64,000 nt of DNA from CAVQGZ01 sp963712175. GTDB taxonomy: Bacteria; Actinomycetota; Actinomycetes; Jiangellales; Jiangellaceae. The stretch lies in contig CAVQGZ010000004.1 of assembly GCA_963712175.1 (NCBI GenBank), positions 496,001 through 560,000 on the forward strand, written 5' to 3'. The notes under the pieces are model-generated. The model searched no databases, was not told where the DNA came from, and saw only the letters and a program-made list of their open reading frames with translations. Shown here one piece after another: positions 7,858 through 15,861 of the stretch (position 1 is the first letter of the stretch; every line of letters begins with the position of its first letter). Position numbers and translations under genes: made by a program.

Positions 7858-8936
7858 GCCTCACCTACGCCCACCATCCCGCGATTCCGGTCCCGGCTGA
7901 CCAGCGCGAGGCAGTGCTGGCCGACCCGGGGTTCGGCACCCGCTTCACCGACCACATGGTGACGGCGACGTGGACTCCGGACGCCGGGTGGCACGACGGT
8001 GAGCTGCGTCCGTACGCGCCGCTGTCCTTGGACCCCGCCGCGGCGGTCCTGCACTACGCCCAGGCCATCTTCGAGGGGCTGAAGGCCTACCGCCACGACG
8101 ACGGCTCGGTCTGGGCCTTTCGTCCCGAGGCCAACGCCGAGCGGTTCCAGTCCAGCGCCCGTCGCCTCGCCCTGCCGCCGCTGGACTCAGCGGACTTCGT
8201 CGCCGCCATCGACGCCCTGGTCCGTGCCGACCATGCCTGGGTCCCGGACGGCGCCGAGATGAGCCTGTACCTGCGCCCGTTCATGTTCGCCTCGGAGGCC
8301 TTCCTCGGCGTGCGGCCGGCGACCGAGGTCACGTTCTGCCTCATCGCGTCACCGGCAGGCCCGTACTTCGCCACCGGTGTCGCAGGTGTGTCGATCTGGC
8401 TCTCGACCGACTTCTCCCGCGCCGCGCCGGGTGGCACCGGGGCAGCCAAGTGCGCCGGCAACTACGCCGCCAGCCTTCTGGCGATGCAGCAGGCCGCTGA
8501 GCACGGTTGCCAGCAGGTCGTCTTTCTCGATGCGGTCGAGCGCACCTGGGTCGAGGAGCTGGGAGGCATGAACCTCTTCTTCGTCCACGCCGACGGGACG
8601 CTCGTCACTCCGGAGCTGACGGGGACGATCCTGGAGGGCATCACCCGGTCCTCGATCCTGACCCTGGCCGCCGAGCAGGGCCTCGACGTCGTCGAGCGCA
8701 AGGTGTCGATCACCGAGTGGCAGGCGGCCGCGGCTGCGGGAGAGATCCGCGAGGTCTTCGCCTGCGGTACCGCCGCTGTGGTCACGCCCGTCGCGAGGCT
8801 GGTGTGGGACGACGGGGACGTCACGGTCGGCGACGGCCGGCCGGGCCCGGTGACCCTGGGCCTGCGGCAGGCGCTCGTCGACCTGCAGTACGGCCGAGTC
8901 GCCGACCGGCACGGCTGGATGCACAAGATCCGCTGA
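7854..8936 (+). CDS. ilvE: Branched-chain amino acid aminotransferase
   Basis: This PLP enzyme performs the last step of Val, Leu and Ile synthesis, transferring the amino group from glutamate to the 2-oxo acids. The 360-residue length fits class IV fold aminotransferases of the actinobacterial BCAT type. Visible motifs: AQAIFEGLKAYR near residue 70, YLRPFMFASEAFLGV, and GGTGAAKCAGNYAASL with the Schiff-base Lys near residue 200. Further on are RTWVEELGGMNLFFV and LTGTILEGITRSSIL near residue 260. The start overlaps the leuB stop by 4 bases. Confidence 0.96.
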   Translation: MSLTYAHHPAIPVPADQREAVLADPGFGTRFTDHMVTATWTPDAGWHDGELRPYAPLSLDPAAAVLHYAQAIFEGLKAYRHDDGSVWAFRPEANAERFQSSARRLALPPLDSADFVAAIDALVRADHAWVPDGAEMSLYLRPFMFASEAFLGVRPATEVTFCLIASPAGPYFATGVAGVSIWLSTDFSRAAPGGTGAAKCAGNYAASLLAMQQAAEHGCQQVVFLDAVERTWVEELGGMNLFFVHADGTLVTPELTGTILEGITRSSILTLAAEQGLDVVERKVSITEWQAAAAAGEIREVFACGTAAVVTPVARLVWDDGDVTVGDGRPGPVTLGLRQALVDLQYGRVADRHGWMHKIR

Positions 8937-8937
8937 C

Positions 8938-10215
8938 GTGGCGCTCGACGCACTCGGCAACGACGTCTCCGGCTCACCGCAGGCCGTGGCTCACCTCGAC
9001 GACGCGATCGACCGTTCGTTGCGCCACGACGGCGGCGTGGCCGACGCGGCTCGGGACGCCACGCGTGCCGACCCGTCCTTCGCCTTGGCCCATGCGTTGC
9101 TGGCCCTGGCCGAGCCCTCAGCAGCGGAGCAGTCGCTGGCCTCGGCCCGCAGGCTCCTCGTGCGCGCCGCAACCGACTACGAGCGCTCGGCTGTGCAGTT
9201 CATCGATCTGCTGGTCACCGGCGGGATGTGGGCGGCGCACGACGCCGGCGTGGCACACGCCGCGGCGTACCCGCGTGACCTGCTGGGTGTCGGACTCGCC
9301 GCCACGATCGTCGAGCGCTCGGCCCGTCGCGACGTGCACGAGGCGGTGCTGGCCACCTACCAGCCGAGCCGGCGGATCCTCGGGGACCACCCGTACCTGC
9401 TGTGCATGGTCGGGTTCGTCGAGCAGGAGCAGGGCCGCTTCGACGAGGCCGGCGAGATGGCGCACCAGGCGCTGCGGGATCAGCCGGACTCGGTGACCGC
9501 CGCACACCTGCTCGCGCACGTCCACGTCGAGACCGCCGACCACTCGGCCGGGCTCTCGTGGCTGGATGCCTTCCGCCGCCGCATGGACCCCACGGGCGAC
9601 TATGTCCACCACATGGGCTGGCACGCGGCGCTGCACACGCTCGCCCTGGGCGAGCAGGACGCGACGCTGCGGCGTCTCGAGGAGCTGTCGGCGCCCGGGT
9701 GTGACCGCTTTCGCCACGTCGTCGACAACGGCACCCTGCTCATGCGGTGCCGCCTGTGCGGCATCCTCGGCCCGGCGGAGGACCCGACGGGTGGCCAGGC
9801 CGGCGACCCGCCGCCGGAGTGGCTCGCCGACATGCCCAGCATGTACGTGGGCTTCCACACGGCCGTGGGGCTGGCCGTGCAGGGCAGGGCCGACGACCTG
9901 CGCGCGCTGGCTCGCGACGCGGCGCACATGACGATGCCGGGGGCCGACGAGATGCTCGCCCCGCTGTGCCTCGCCCTGGCCGACTATGTCGAGGAGCGAC
10001 ACGGCAGCGCGGTGGACGGGCTGCTTGCCCTGAGGCCGAGCATGTACCGCTGGGGAGGGTCACGTGCCCAGCGCGATGTCGTCGAGGACGTGCTGGTCGA
10101 CGCCGCCGTACGAGGGGAGCGGCCCGAGGTCGCCGTGGCGCTGCTGAGCGAGCGGACGCAGCGGCGCCCCAACCGCTGGGACGAGGCATCCCTGGTCGCC
10201 CTCACTGCATCGTGA
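8938..10215 (+). CDS. TTC38-like tetratricopeptide protein
   Basis: The 425-residue soluble protein is alanine-rich and helical. It has no signal peptide or membrane span. Its centre resembles the TTC38 family: HLLAHVHVETADHSAGLSWL near residue 190, followed by VHHMGWHAALHTLALGEQDA, where the spaced His and Trp residues are typical. Earlier segments (ADPSFALAHALLALAE; DHPYLLCMVGFVEQEQGRF, about 155-180) look like TPR helices. No enzyme activity is established for bacterial homologs. The GTG at 8938 follows the ilvE stop by one base, so it is probably co-transcribed with leuB-ilvE. A cluster of Cys (RCRLCG) near residue 267 is notable. Confidence 0.7.
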   Translation: MALDALGNDVSGSPQAVAHLDDAIDRSLRHDGGVADAARDATRADPSFALAHALLALAEPSAAEQSLASARRLLVRAATDYERSAVQFIDLLVTGGMWAAHDAGVAHAAAYPRDLLGVGLAATIVERSARRDVHEAVLATYQPSRRILGDHPYLLCMVGFVEQEQGRFDEAGEMAHQALRDQPDSVTAAHLLAHVHVETADHSAGLSWLDAFRRRMDPTGDYVHHMGWHAALHTLALGEQDATLRRLEELSAPGCDRFRHVVDNGTLLMRCRLCGILGPAEDPTGGQAGDPPPEWLADMPSMYVGFHTAVGLAVQGRADDLRALARDAAHMTMPGADEMLAPLCLALADYVEERHGSAVDGLLALRPSMYRWGGSRAQRDVVEDVLVDAAVRGERPEVAVALLSERTQRRPNRWDEASLVALTAS

Positions 10216-10217
10216 TG

Positions 10218-10226
10218 TGGCACTCT
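10218..10226 (+). promoter_or_regulatory. Possible cimA promoter -10 region
   Basis: TGGCACTCT at 10218-10226 resembles the TGGCACnCT element also seen before the YdeI gene, rpsP and rplS. It ends 9 bases upstream of the leader peptide ATG at 10235, so the leader peptide could be translated from the transcript 5' end. No clear -35 was found. Confidence 0.4.
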
Positions 10227-10234
10227 TGGTATCG

Positions 10235-10279
10235 ATGACAACCGCCATCATGATTCCGAAGGCGCGTCGGGCGGGCTGA
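10235..10279 (+). CDS. cimA leader peptide (attenuator)
   Basis: A 14-residue frame, MTTAIMIPKARRAG, runs from ATG 10235 to TGA 10277-10279. It contains Ile-Met-Ile codons (ATC ATG ATT). The downstream gene makes citramalate, the precursor of isoleucine, so an Ile-sensing leader fits. GCGGG at 10271-10275 pairs with CCCGC at 10280-10284, putting the stop codon in the loop of a small hairpin. GGCGCG at 10261-10266 can also pair with CGCGCC at 10291-10296. Function inferred from codon content and architecture. Confidence 0.68.
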   Translation: MTTAIMIPKARRAG

Positions 10280-10296
10280 CCCGCACCGCACGCGCC

Positions 10297-10326
10297 GACC
10301 CTTCGCATCTCGCGGGGGGTCTTTTT
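10297..10326 (+). terminator. cimA attenuator hairpin with T-run
   Basis: GACCC at 10297-10301 pairs with GGGTC at 10317-10321, with an inner CGC/GCG pairing at 10304-10306 and 10312-10314, followed by TTTTT at 10322-10326. It lies between the leader peptide stop and the cimA ribosome site, as expected for an attenuator. Confidence 0.68.
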
Positions 10327-10339
10327 CGTGGAGGATCCC

Positions 10340-11947
10340 ATGACCGACGCCAGCGCAGAACCGTCGCGCGATGCGTTCCACGTCTACGACACCACCTTGC
10401 GCGACGGAGCCCAGCAGGAGGGTCTGTCGCTGTCGGTCGAGGACAAGCTGACGATCGCCCGCCACCTCGACGAGCTCGGGGTGGGGTTCATCGAGGGTGG
10501 CTGGCCGGGGGCCAACCCCAAGGACACGGACTTCTTCCGTCGGGCGGCGCAGGAGCTGGACCTGCGCCATGCCACCCTGGCCGCGTTCGGGGCGACTCGC
10601 CGAGCCGGCGTCGCCGTCGAGGACGACCCCTTGGTCCAGGCCCTGCTCGATGCTCGAACGGATGTCGTGACGCTCGTGGCCAAGAGCCACGACCGCCACG
10701 TGGAGCTGGCCCTTCGGACCACCCGCGAGGAGAACCTGGCGATGGTCACCGACACGGTGGCCTACCTGACCGCTCACGGCCGGCGCGTGTTCCTCGACGC
10801 CGAGCACTTCTTCGACGGCTATGCCTCCGACCGGTCCTATGCGATCGACGTGCTGTGCGCGGCAGCCGAGGCCGGGGGCGACGTCGCCGTGCTGTGCGAC
10901 ACGAACGGCGGCATGCTGCCCGACGACGTGGAGCGGGTCGTCTCCGACGTGGCCGCGCAGACGGGTCTGCGACTGGGCATCCATTGCCACAACGACACCG
11001 GGTGCGCGGTTGCCAACACCCTCGCTGCTGTCGACGTCGGCGCCACCCACGTCCAGGGCACCCTCAACGGATACGGCGAGCGAACCGGCAATGCCGACCT
11101 CGTCACCGTGGTGGCAGACCTGGAGCTCAAGCGGGGCGAGAGGCTGCTGCCGACCGGGGCGCTCAGCGAGGCCACCCGGATCGCACACGCCGTGGCAGAG
11201 GTCACGAACATCCCGCCGTACTCGCGCCAGCCGTACGTGGGGGTGAGCGCCTTCGCTCACAAGGCCGGGCTGCACGCAAGCGCGGTGAAGGTCGACCCGA
11301 TGCTGTACCAGCATGCCGACCCGGCGGCGGTGGGCAACGACATGCGCATGCTGGTCTCGGACATGGCGGGGCGGGCGTCGATCGAGCTGAAGGGCCGCGA
11401 GCTCGGGTACGACCTGTCGGCCGACCGCGCCCTGCTCACGCGTGTCACCGACCGCGTCAAGGTGCTGGAGGCCCAGGGCTACACGTTCGAGGCAGCCGAC
11501 GCATCGTTCGAGCTGCTGCTGCGCGAAGAGGTGGAGGGGTTTCGACCACGGTTCTTCGAAGTCGAGTCCTGGCGCGCCATCACCGAGTCCAACCCCTCCG
11601 GCGAGGCGCTGAGCGAGGCGACCGTGAAGCTTCGCGCCGGCGGAGACCGGGTCGTGTCGATCGGCGAGGGCAACGGGCCGGTCAACGCCCTCGACCAGGC
11701 ACTGCGCCACGCGATCGGCCAGCTGTACCCCGAGCTTGCCAAGCTGGAGCTGGTGGACTTCAAGGTGCGCATCCTCGATGCCGAGCACGGCACGGACGCC
11801 GTGACGCGGGTGCTCATCACCACGACTGACGGACAGACCACCTGGCAGACGGTCGGCGTCGGCGCCAACGTCGTCGAGGCGTCCTGGGAGGCATTGGTGG
11901 ACGGGCTGGCCTTCGGCCTGCTTCGACAGGGTCAGACGTCGCGGTAG
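10340..11947 (+). CDS. cimA: (R)-citramalate synthase
   Basis: It condenses pyruvate and acetyl-CoA to citramalate, a threonine-independent entry to 2-oxobutyrate and isoleucine. The protein (535 residues from ATG 10340) has the DRE-TIM metallolyase signature YDTTLRDGAQQEGLSLSVED at the N-terminus, HCHNDTGCAVANTLAAVD with the metal-binding His pair near residue 218, and a C-terminal LeuA allosteric-type domain from about residue 400 (LRAGGDRVVSIGEGNGPVNA). The length and the early motif fit the CimA-type subfamily rather than LeuA. GGAGG at 10330-10334 is well spaced for ATG 10340, preferred over GTG 10328. It is probably controlled by the Ile-codon leader upstream. Confidence 0.93.
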   Translation: MTDASAEPSRDAFHVYDTTLRDGAQQEGLSLSVEDKLTIARHLDELGVGFIEGGWPGANPKDTDFFRRAAQELDLRHATLAAFGATRRAGVAVEDDPLVQALLDARTDVVTLVAKSHDRHVELALRTTREENLAMVTDTVAYLTAHGRRVFLDAEHFFDGYASDRSYAIDVLCAAAEAGGDVAVLCDTNGGMLPDDVERVVSDVAAQTGLRLGIHCHNDTGCAVANTLAAVDVGATHVQGTLNGYGERTGNADLVTVVADLELKRGERLLPTGALSEATRIAHAVAEVTNIPPYSRQPYVGVSAFAHKAGLHASAVKVDPMLYQHADPAAVGNDMRMLVSDMAGRASIELKGRELGYDLSADRALLTRVTDRVKVLEAQGYTFEAADASFELLLREEVEGFRPRFFEVESWRAITESNPSGEALSEATVKLRAGGDRVVSIGEGNGPVNALDQALRHAIGQLYPELAKLELVDFKVRILDAEHGTDAVTRVLITTTDGQTTWQTVGVGANVVEASWEALVDGLAFGLLRQGQTSR

Positions 11948-12010
11948 CCGTCCCCTGGCGCCGTGGACGGCGCAGGCGGCCCTCGCCCCTGCGCGGGTAG
12001 CCTGAGAATC

Positions 12011-12829
12011 GTGCGCATCGCCCGTTTCACCACCGACTCCGCTGACCCTCGGTTCGCGGTCGTGGAAGGTCTTGGTGCGGACGGCTCGCACGACGAGGCG
12101 TTCCTGGCCGTGGTCGAGGGCGACCCGCTGTACCGGCCCGTCCAGTTCACCGGCGAGCGGGTGCCGCTCCTCGACGCGCGGCTGCTCGCCCCGGTCATCC
12201 CGCGCAGCAAGATCGTCGGCATCGGGCGCAACTACGCCGATCACGCTGCCGAGCTCGGCAACGACGTCCCGGAATCACCGCTGATGTTCCTGAAGCCCAA
12301 CACGGCGATCCTGGGCCCACAGGACAACGTCGTCCTGCCACGACAGTCCCACGAGGTGCACCACGAGGCCGAGCTCGCCGTCGTCATCGGTCGCATCTGC
12401 AAGGACGTGCCGCGCGAGCGCGCATCCGAGGTGATCTTCGGCTACACCTGCGCCGACGACGTGACCGCGCGAGACCTCCAGCGCAGCGACGGGCAGTGGG
12501 CGCGGGCCAAGGGCTTCGACACCTTCTGCCCGATCGGGCCGTGGGTGACGACCGCGCTCGACCCCGCTGACCTGGCTGTTCAGTGCCGGGTGAACTCCGA
12601 GGTACGCCAGCGTGGGCGCACCAGCCAGATGGTGCACGACATCCCTGCCCTGGTCGCCGAGGTGAGTGCGGCGTTCACGCTGCTCCCCGGCGACCTCATC
12701 CTGACCGGGACACCTGCGGGTGTTGCCGCCCTCAGCGACGGCGACTCCGTCGAGATCGAGATCGAGGGCATCGGGACCCTGCGCCACGGAGTCGTCGACT
12801 CCGAGTCTCTGACCAGCGAGAACGAGTGA
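12011..12829 (+). CDS. Fumarylacetoacetate hydrolase family protein
   Basis: The 272-residue protein belongs to the FAH / 2-hydroxyhepta-2,4-diene-1,7-dioate isomerase superfamily. It shows IVGIGRNYADHAAELG near residue 70, the metal-binding HHEAELAVVIGR near residue 117, YTCADDVTARDLQ with the conserved Asp, GFDTFCPIGPWV, and LLPGDLILTGTPAGVAAL near the end. Substrate cannot be told; homologs include oxaloacetate tautomerases and acylpyruvases. The GTG at 12011 follows TAGCCT at 11998-12003 by 8 bases, consistent with a leaderless transcript. gltX starts 8 bases after its stop, so the two are probably co-transcribed. Confidence 0.88.
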   Translation: MRIARFTTDSADPRFAVVEGLGADGSHDEAFLAVVEGDPLYRPVQFTGERVPLLDARLLAPVIPRSKIVGIGRNYADHAAELGNDVPESPLMFLKPNTAILGPQDNVVLPRQSHEVHHEAELAVVIGRICKDVPRERASEVIFGYTCADDVTARDLQRSDGQWARAKGFDTFCPIGPWVTTALDPADLAVQCRVNSEVRQRGRTSQMVHDIPALVAEVSAAFTLLPGDLILTGTPAGVAALSDGDSVEIEIEGIGTLRHGVVDSESLTSENE

Positions 12830-12837
12830 GGACATCG

Positions 12838-14343
12838 GTGACCGACCCGGTACTGCGAGACCTCTCGCCTGAGGACGTCCGCGTCCGCTTCTGCCCGTCG
12901 CCCACCGGCAACCCGCACGTCGGGGTCATCCGGACGGCCCTCTTCAACTGGGCTTTCGCTCGTCACTACGGAGGCACGTTCGTCTTTCGCATCGAGGACA
13001 CCGACTCAGCCCGCGACACCGAGCAGTCCTACCTCGACATGCTGGCTGCGCTGCGCTGGCTGGGCCTGGACTGGGACGAGGGGCCCGAGATGGGTGGTCC
13101 TCACGCGCCCTACCGCCAGTCTGAGCGGCGAGAGATCTATGCCGACGTCGCGGCCCGGCTGCTCGAGGCCGGCCTGGCCTACGAGTCGTTCTCGACGCCG
13201 GGCGACGTCGAGGAGAGGCGGCGCGCCCGCGGCGAGGACCCCAAGCTCGGCTACGACAACGCTGACCGCGACCTGACCGCCGAGCAGGTCGCGGCGCTGC
13301 GGGCTGCCGGCCGACAGCCCGTCCTCCGACTACGAATGCCCGACCGCGACTTCACGTGGGTCGACCTCGTGCGCGGACAGATGAGCGTCGCCGCAGCCCA
13401 CCTGCCCGACTTTGTGATCACCCGAAGCACCGGCGACCCCCTCTACACCCTCGTGAACCCGGTCGACGACGTTCTCATGGGCATCACCCACGTGCTGCGG
13501 GGCGAGGACCTGCTGTCCTCGACCCCTCGCCAGCTCGCGATGTACGACGCGCTGCGCCAGATCGGCATCGGTGGCGGCAGCGAGCCGAGGTTCGGCCACC
13601 TGCCCTTCGTCATGGGGGAGGGCAACCGCAAGCTGTCCAAGCGGGACCCCGAGTCGAGCCTGCAGCTGTACCGCGACCGAGGCTTCCTCCCGGAGGGCTT
13701 GCTGAACTACCTCGCCCTGCTCGGGTGGTCCATCGCCGACGACCGCGACATCTTCTCGATGGCCGAGATGGCGCAGGCCTTCGATGTGACCAGGGTCAAC
13801 CCGAACCCGGCACGCTTCGACCTCGCCAAGTGCGAGGCCATCGACGGCACGTGGATCCGCCTGCTCGATGGCGACGACCTGGCCGAACGCCTGGTCCGGT
13901 TCATGGAGGACGACGGCTCGTTGTCGGCGACGGATGCGGCCGCGGCAGACGTGGTCAGGGCGGCCGCTCCTCTCGTGCAGGAGCGTGTGGCCACCCTGGG
14001 CGAGGCATCGGCGATGCTGCGGTTCCTCGTCGTGTCCGAGTCCGAGTTCGACGTCGACCCAGCCGCGGTGAGCGGCCTCAAGCAGAACGCCGCTGACGTG
14101 CTCGCCGGGACCCGTGAGGTACTCCACGAGGTCGAGACCTGGGACGCCGCCACGATCGAGGCCGCCTTGCGGGCTCGCCTCGTGGACGACATGGGCGTCA
14201 AGCCACGCCTGGCGTTCGGGCCGGCACGAGTGGGTGTCACGGGTAGGCGCGTGTCCCCGCCGCTGTTCGAGTCCATGGAGCTTCTCGGTCGCGATCGAAC
14301 GCTCGCGCGACTCGAGAGCCTGGCGTCCCTGGTGAGCCCGTGA
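12838..14343 (+). CDS. gltX: Glutamyl-tRNA synthetase
   Basis: This class I aminoacyl-tRNA synthetase charges tRNA-Glu. The 501-residue protein begins VTDPVLRDLSPEDVRVRF and has the HIGH-equivalent SPTGNPHVG near residue 21, RIEDTDSARDTEQSY near residue 50, and KLSKRDPESSL (the KMSKS equivalent) near residue 265. The helical anticodon-binding domain follows, with LLGWSIADDRDIF. The GTG at 12838 was chosen because the family N-terminus begins there; upstream frame belongs to the FAH gene. tRNA-Gln and tRNA-Glu genes lie 1.2 kb downstream. Whether it also charges tRNA-Gln, as in bacteria with the amidotransferase route, cannot be seen here. Confidence 0.96.
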   Translation: MTDPVLRDLSPEDVRVRFCPSPTGNPHVGVIRTALFNWAFARHYGGTFVFRIEDTDSARDTEQSYLDMLAALRWLGLDWDEGPEMGGPHAPYRQSERREIYADVAARLLEAGLAYESFSTPGDVEERRRARGEDPKLGYDNADRDLTAEQVAALRAAGRQPVLRLRMPDRDFTWVDLVRGQMSVAAAHLPDFVITRSTGDPLYTLVNPVDDVLMGITHVLRGEDLLSSTPRQLAMYDALRQIGIGGGSEPRFGHLPFVMGEGNRKLSKRDPESSLQLYRDRGFLPEGLLNYLALLGWSIADDRDIFSMAEMAQAFDVTRVNPNPARFDLAKCEAIDGTWIRLLDGDDLAERLVRFMEDDGSLSATDAAAADVVRAAAPLVQERVATLGEASAMLRFLVVSESEFDVDPAAVSGLKQNAADVLAGTREVLHEVETWDAATIEAALRARLVDDMGVKPRLAFGPARVGVTGRRVSPPLFESMELLGRDRTLARLESLASLVSP

Positions 14344-15548
14344 CTCAGTCGCCAGGTGGTGACCCGTTCTTGATCGGTCCGGGGATGCCGACACGTCCGC
14401 CCGAGCCGCAGGCGACCCCTCGACCAGATTCTCCCGCGCCGCCCCCGTCCTGGGTGGGCTACCCCCACACCGCCGCTGGCCAGCAGCCACCGATCCGACC
14501 GCCGGTGGTTCCGCGGCGCCGTTGGGGTGTGCCGGAGTACGACGAGCAGCAGCAGTACCACCGGATGCTTCGCACCCGCTCGTACCGCTGGTGGCGCCCG
14601 CTCCTCGGCCTCGTCGTGGCGACGGTGACGTTCGTCGTGATGAGCCTGGTCGTGACGGCCGCCGCGCTGGTCCCGGCCTTCCTGTCCGGCGCGATCAGCC
14701 TGGACTCCGCCGAGGAGGATCCGACCGGCGCGCTCCTCAGCGACCCGCTCGGCCTGCTCGGCGTCAACCTGTCCCTCGCCGCGCTCATCCCCGCTGTCGT
14801 GCTGGGGCTGCTGGCCGGACACCAGCTGCGACCTGGCTGGCTGCACTCGGTCATCGGGCGGATGCGCTGGCGCTTCCTGCTGTGGTGCCTGCTGATCGAG
14901 GTCGGGGTCAGCGTCGTGGTGCTTCCGTTGAGCGGCCTCGTCGGTGGCGAGGTGGCGAGCAGCGAGGCGGCGAGCGCACCGCTGTCGTTTGCCGCCTGGC
15001 TGCCGTTCGCGCTCGTCATCGTCCTGACGACGCCGCTGCAGGCAGCGGGGGAGGAGTACGGATTTCGCGGCTACGGGCTGCAGGCTCTCGGGGCGTGGGT
15101 GCGCAACCCGTGGTTCGGCATCGTCGTCACGTCCTTGTTGTTCGCCGCCGCCCACGGAGGCCAGAGCCCAGCCCTGTTCCTCAACCGGTTCGCCTTCGGC
15201 GTCATCGCCGCGGTGCTCACCATCCGCACCGGTGGTCTCGAAGCCGCAATCGGCATCCACGTGGTCAACAACATGCTCGTACTGCTCCTGGCCAGCGCTG
15301 CGGGTGAGCTTGCGCCGTCGCTCACGCCGACGGCTGCGCCGTGGGGCATCGCCCTGCTCGACGTGGCAGGAATGGTCCTGTACGCCGTGCTGGCGCTGCG
15401 GCTGGCTCGCCGCAAGGGGCTCGACCGGCTAACGGCCGTCAGCGCCGTCCCAGCCCAGCCACCGGCGGCCGGGTTGGCGCCGTCCTCACCTGCCGGCTGG
15501 CCTGCAGAGCCGCCTGGGAGTTTTGGCGAGCCGCCGGCGCCCAGGTAG
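14340..15548 (+). CDS. CPBP-family intramembrane metalloprotease
   Basis: The 402-residue multi-pass membrane protein has a Pro-rich cytosolic N-terminus of about 75 residues, then hydrophobic helices. It carries the three CPBP (Rce1-like) motifs: EEYGFRGY near residue 238, LLFAAAHGG near 265 and IGIHVVNNM near 302, which supply the catalytic Glu, His and Asn. A last helix precedes a Pro/Ala-rich tail. Substrate unknown. The GTG start overlaps the gltX stop (GTGA), so translation may be coupled. The tRNA-Gln promoter overlaps its 3' end. Confidence 0.85.
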   Translation: MTQSPGGDPFLIGPGMPTRPPEPQATPRPDSPAPPPSWVGYPHTAAGQQPPIRPPVVPRRRWGVPEYDEQQQYHRMLRTRSYRWWRPLLGLVVATVTFVVMSLVVTAAALVPAFLSGAISLDSAEEDPTGALLSDPLGLLGVNLSLAALIPAVVLGLLAGHQLRPGWLHSVIGRMRWRFLLWCLLIEVGVSVVVLPLSGLVGGEVASSEAASAPLSFAAWLPFALVIVLTTPLQAAGEEYGFRGYGLQALGAWVRNPWFGIVVTSLLFAAAHGGQSPALFLNRFAFGVIAAVLTIRTGGLEAAIGIHVVNNMLVLLLASAAGELAPSLTPTAAPWGIALLDVAGMVLYAVLALRLARRKGLDRLTAVSAVPAQPPAAGLAPSSPAGWPAEPPGSFGEPPAPR

Positions 15549-15551
15549 ACT
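15523..15551 (+). promoter_or_regulatory. tRNA-Gln promoter
   Basis: TTGGCG at 15523-15528 (-35), a 17-base spacer and TAGACT at 15546-15551 (-10) give one of the best promoter matches in the window. The predicted start, about 15558, is a few bases before the mature tRNA. It overlaps the end of the CPBP gene. Confidence 0.75.
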
Positions 15552-15562
15552 CGCGACGCCTT

Positions 15563-15634
15563 TGGGGTATGGGGTAATTGGCAGCCCGACGGATTCTGGC
15601 TCCGTTAGTCTTGGTTCGAGTCCAGGTACCCCAG
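15563..15634 (+). tRNA. tRNA-Gln (anticodon CTG)
   Basis: The acceptor arm TGGGGTA (15563-15569) pairs with TACCCCA (15627-15633), with discriminator G. The anticodon arm is CGGA-TTCTGGC-TCCG with CTG at positions 34-36. The T-arm contains GGTTCGAGTCC. CCA is not encoded. Length 72 nt. Confidence 0.95.
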
Positions 15635-15718
15635 CGATGACTGTCGACCGCGTCCAGCGGGTACCATCGTCACTGGACGAGCACAGTCGTCTGGCCTGCA
15701 TCGCAGGTCGGCACATCA

Positions 15719-15791
15719 GGCCCCGTTGTGTAGCGGCCTAGCACGCCGCCCTCTCAAGGCGGTAGCGCGGGTTCGAATCCCGTCGGGGCTA
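15719..15791 (+). tRNA. tRNA-Glu (anticodon CTC)
   Basis: The acceptor arm GGCCCCG (15719-15725) pairs with CGGGGCT (15784-15790), first pair G-U. The anticodon arm is CCGCC-CTCTCAA-GGCGG with CTC. The T-arm contains GGTTCGAATCC. Length 73 nt, no encoded CCA. TACCAT at 15662-15667 could be its -10, which would give a roughly 45-base leader. Confidence 0.95.
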
Positions 15792-15796
15792 CAACC

Positions 15797-15828
15797 CCTC
15801 TGACCCGGGCAGACGCCCGGGTCAGAGG
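15797..15828 (+). terminator. Strong 14-bp hairpin terminator after tRNA-Glu
   Basis: CCTCTGACCCGGGC (15797-15810) pairs perfectly with GCCCGGGTCAGAGG (15815-15828) around the loop AGAC. No T-run follows on the plus strand. It lies between the tRNA genes and a convergent gene ending at 15862, so it may terminate transcription from both sides. Confidence 0.8.
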
Positions 15829-15861
15829 TACCCCCGCTGACAAACCTCCCCGATGCTCCGC

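Noticed and set aside
10218..10234. Sigma-54 promoter (TGGCAC...)
   Set aside because: The TGGCAC resembles a -24 element, but no TTGC follows at the right distance, and sigma-54 is generally absent from actinobacteria.
15563..15791. tRNA genes as an integration site for a mobile island
   Set aside because: No duplicated tRNA 3' end was seen, and the flanking genes are chromosomal housekeeping genes.
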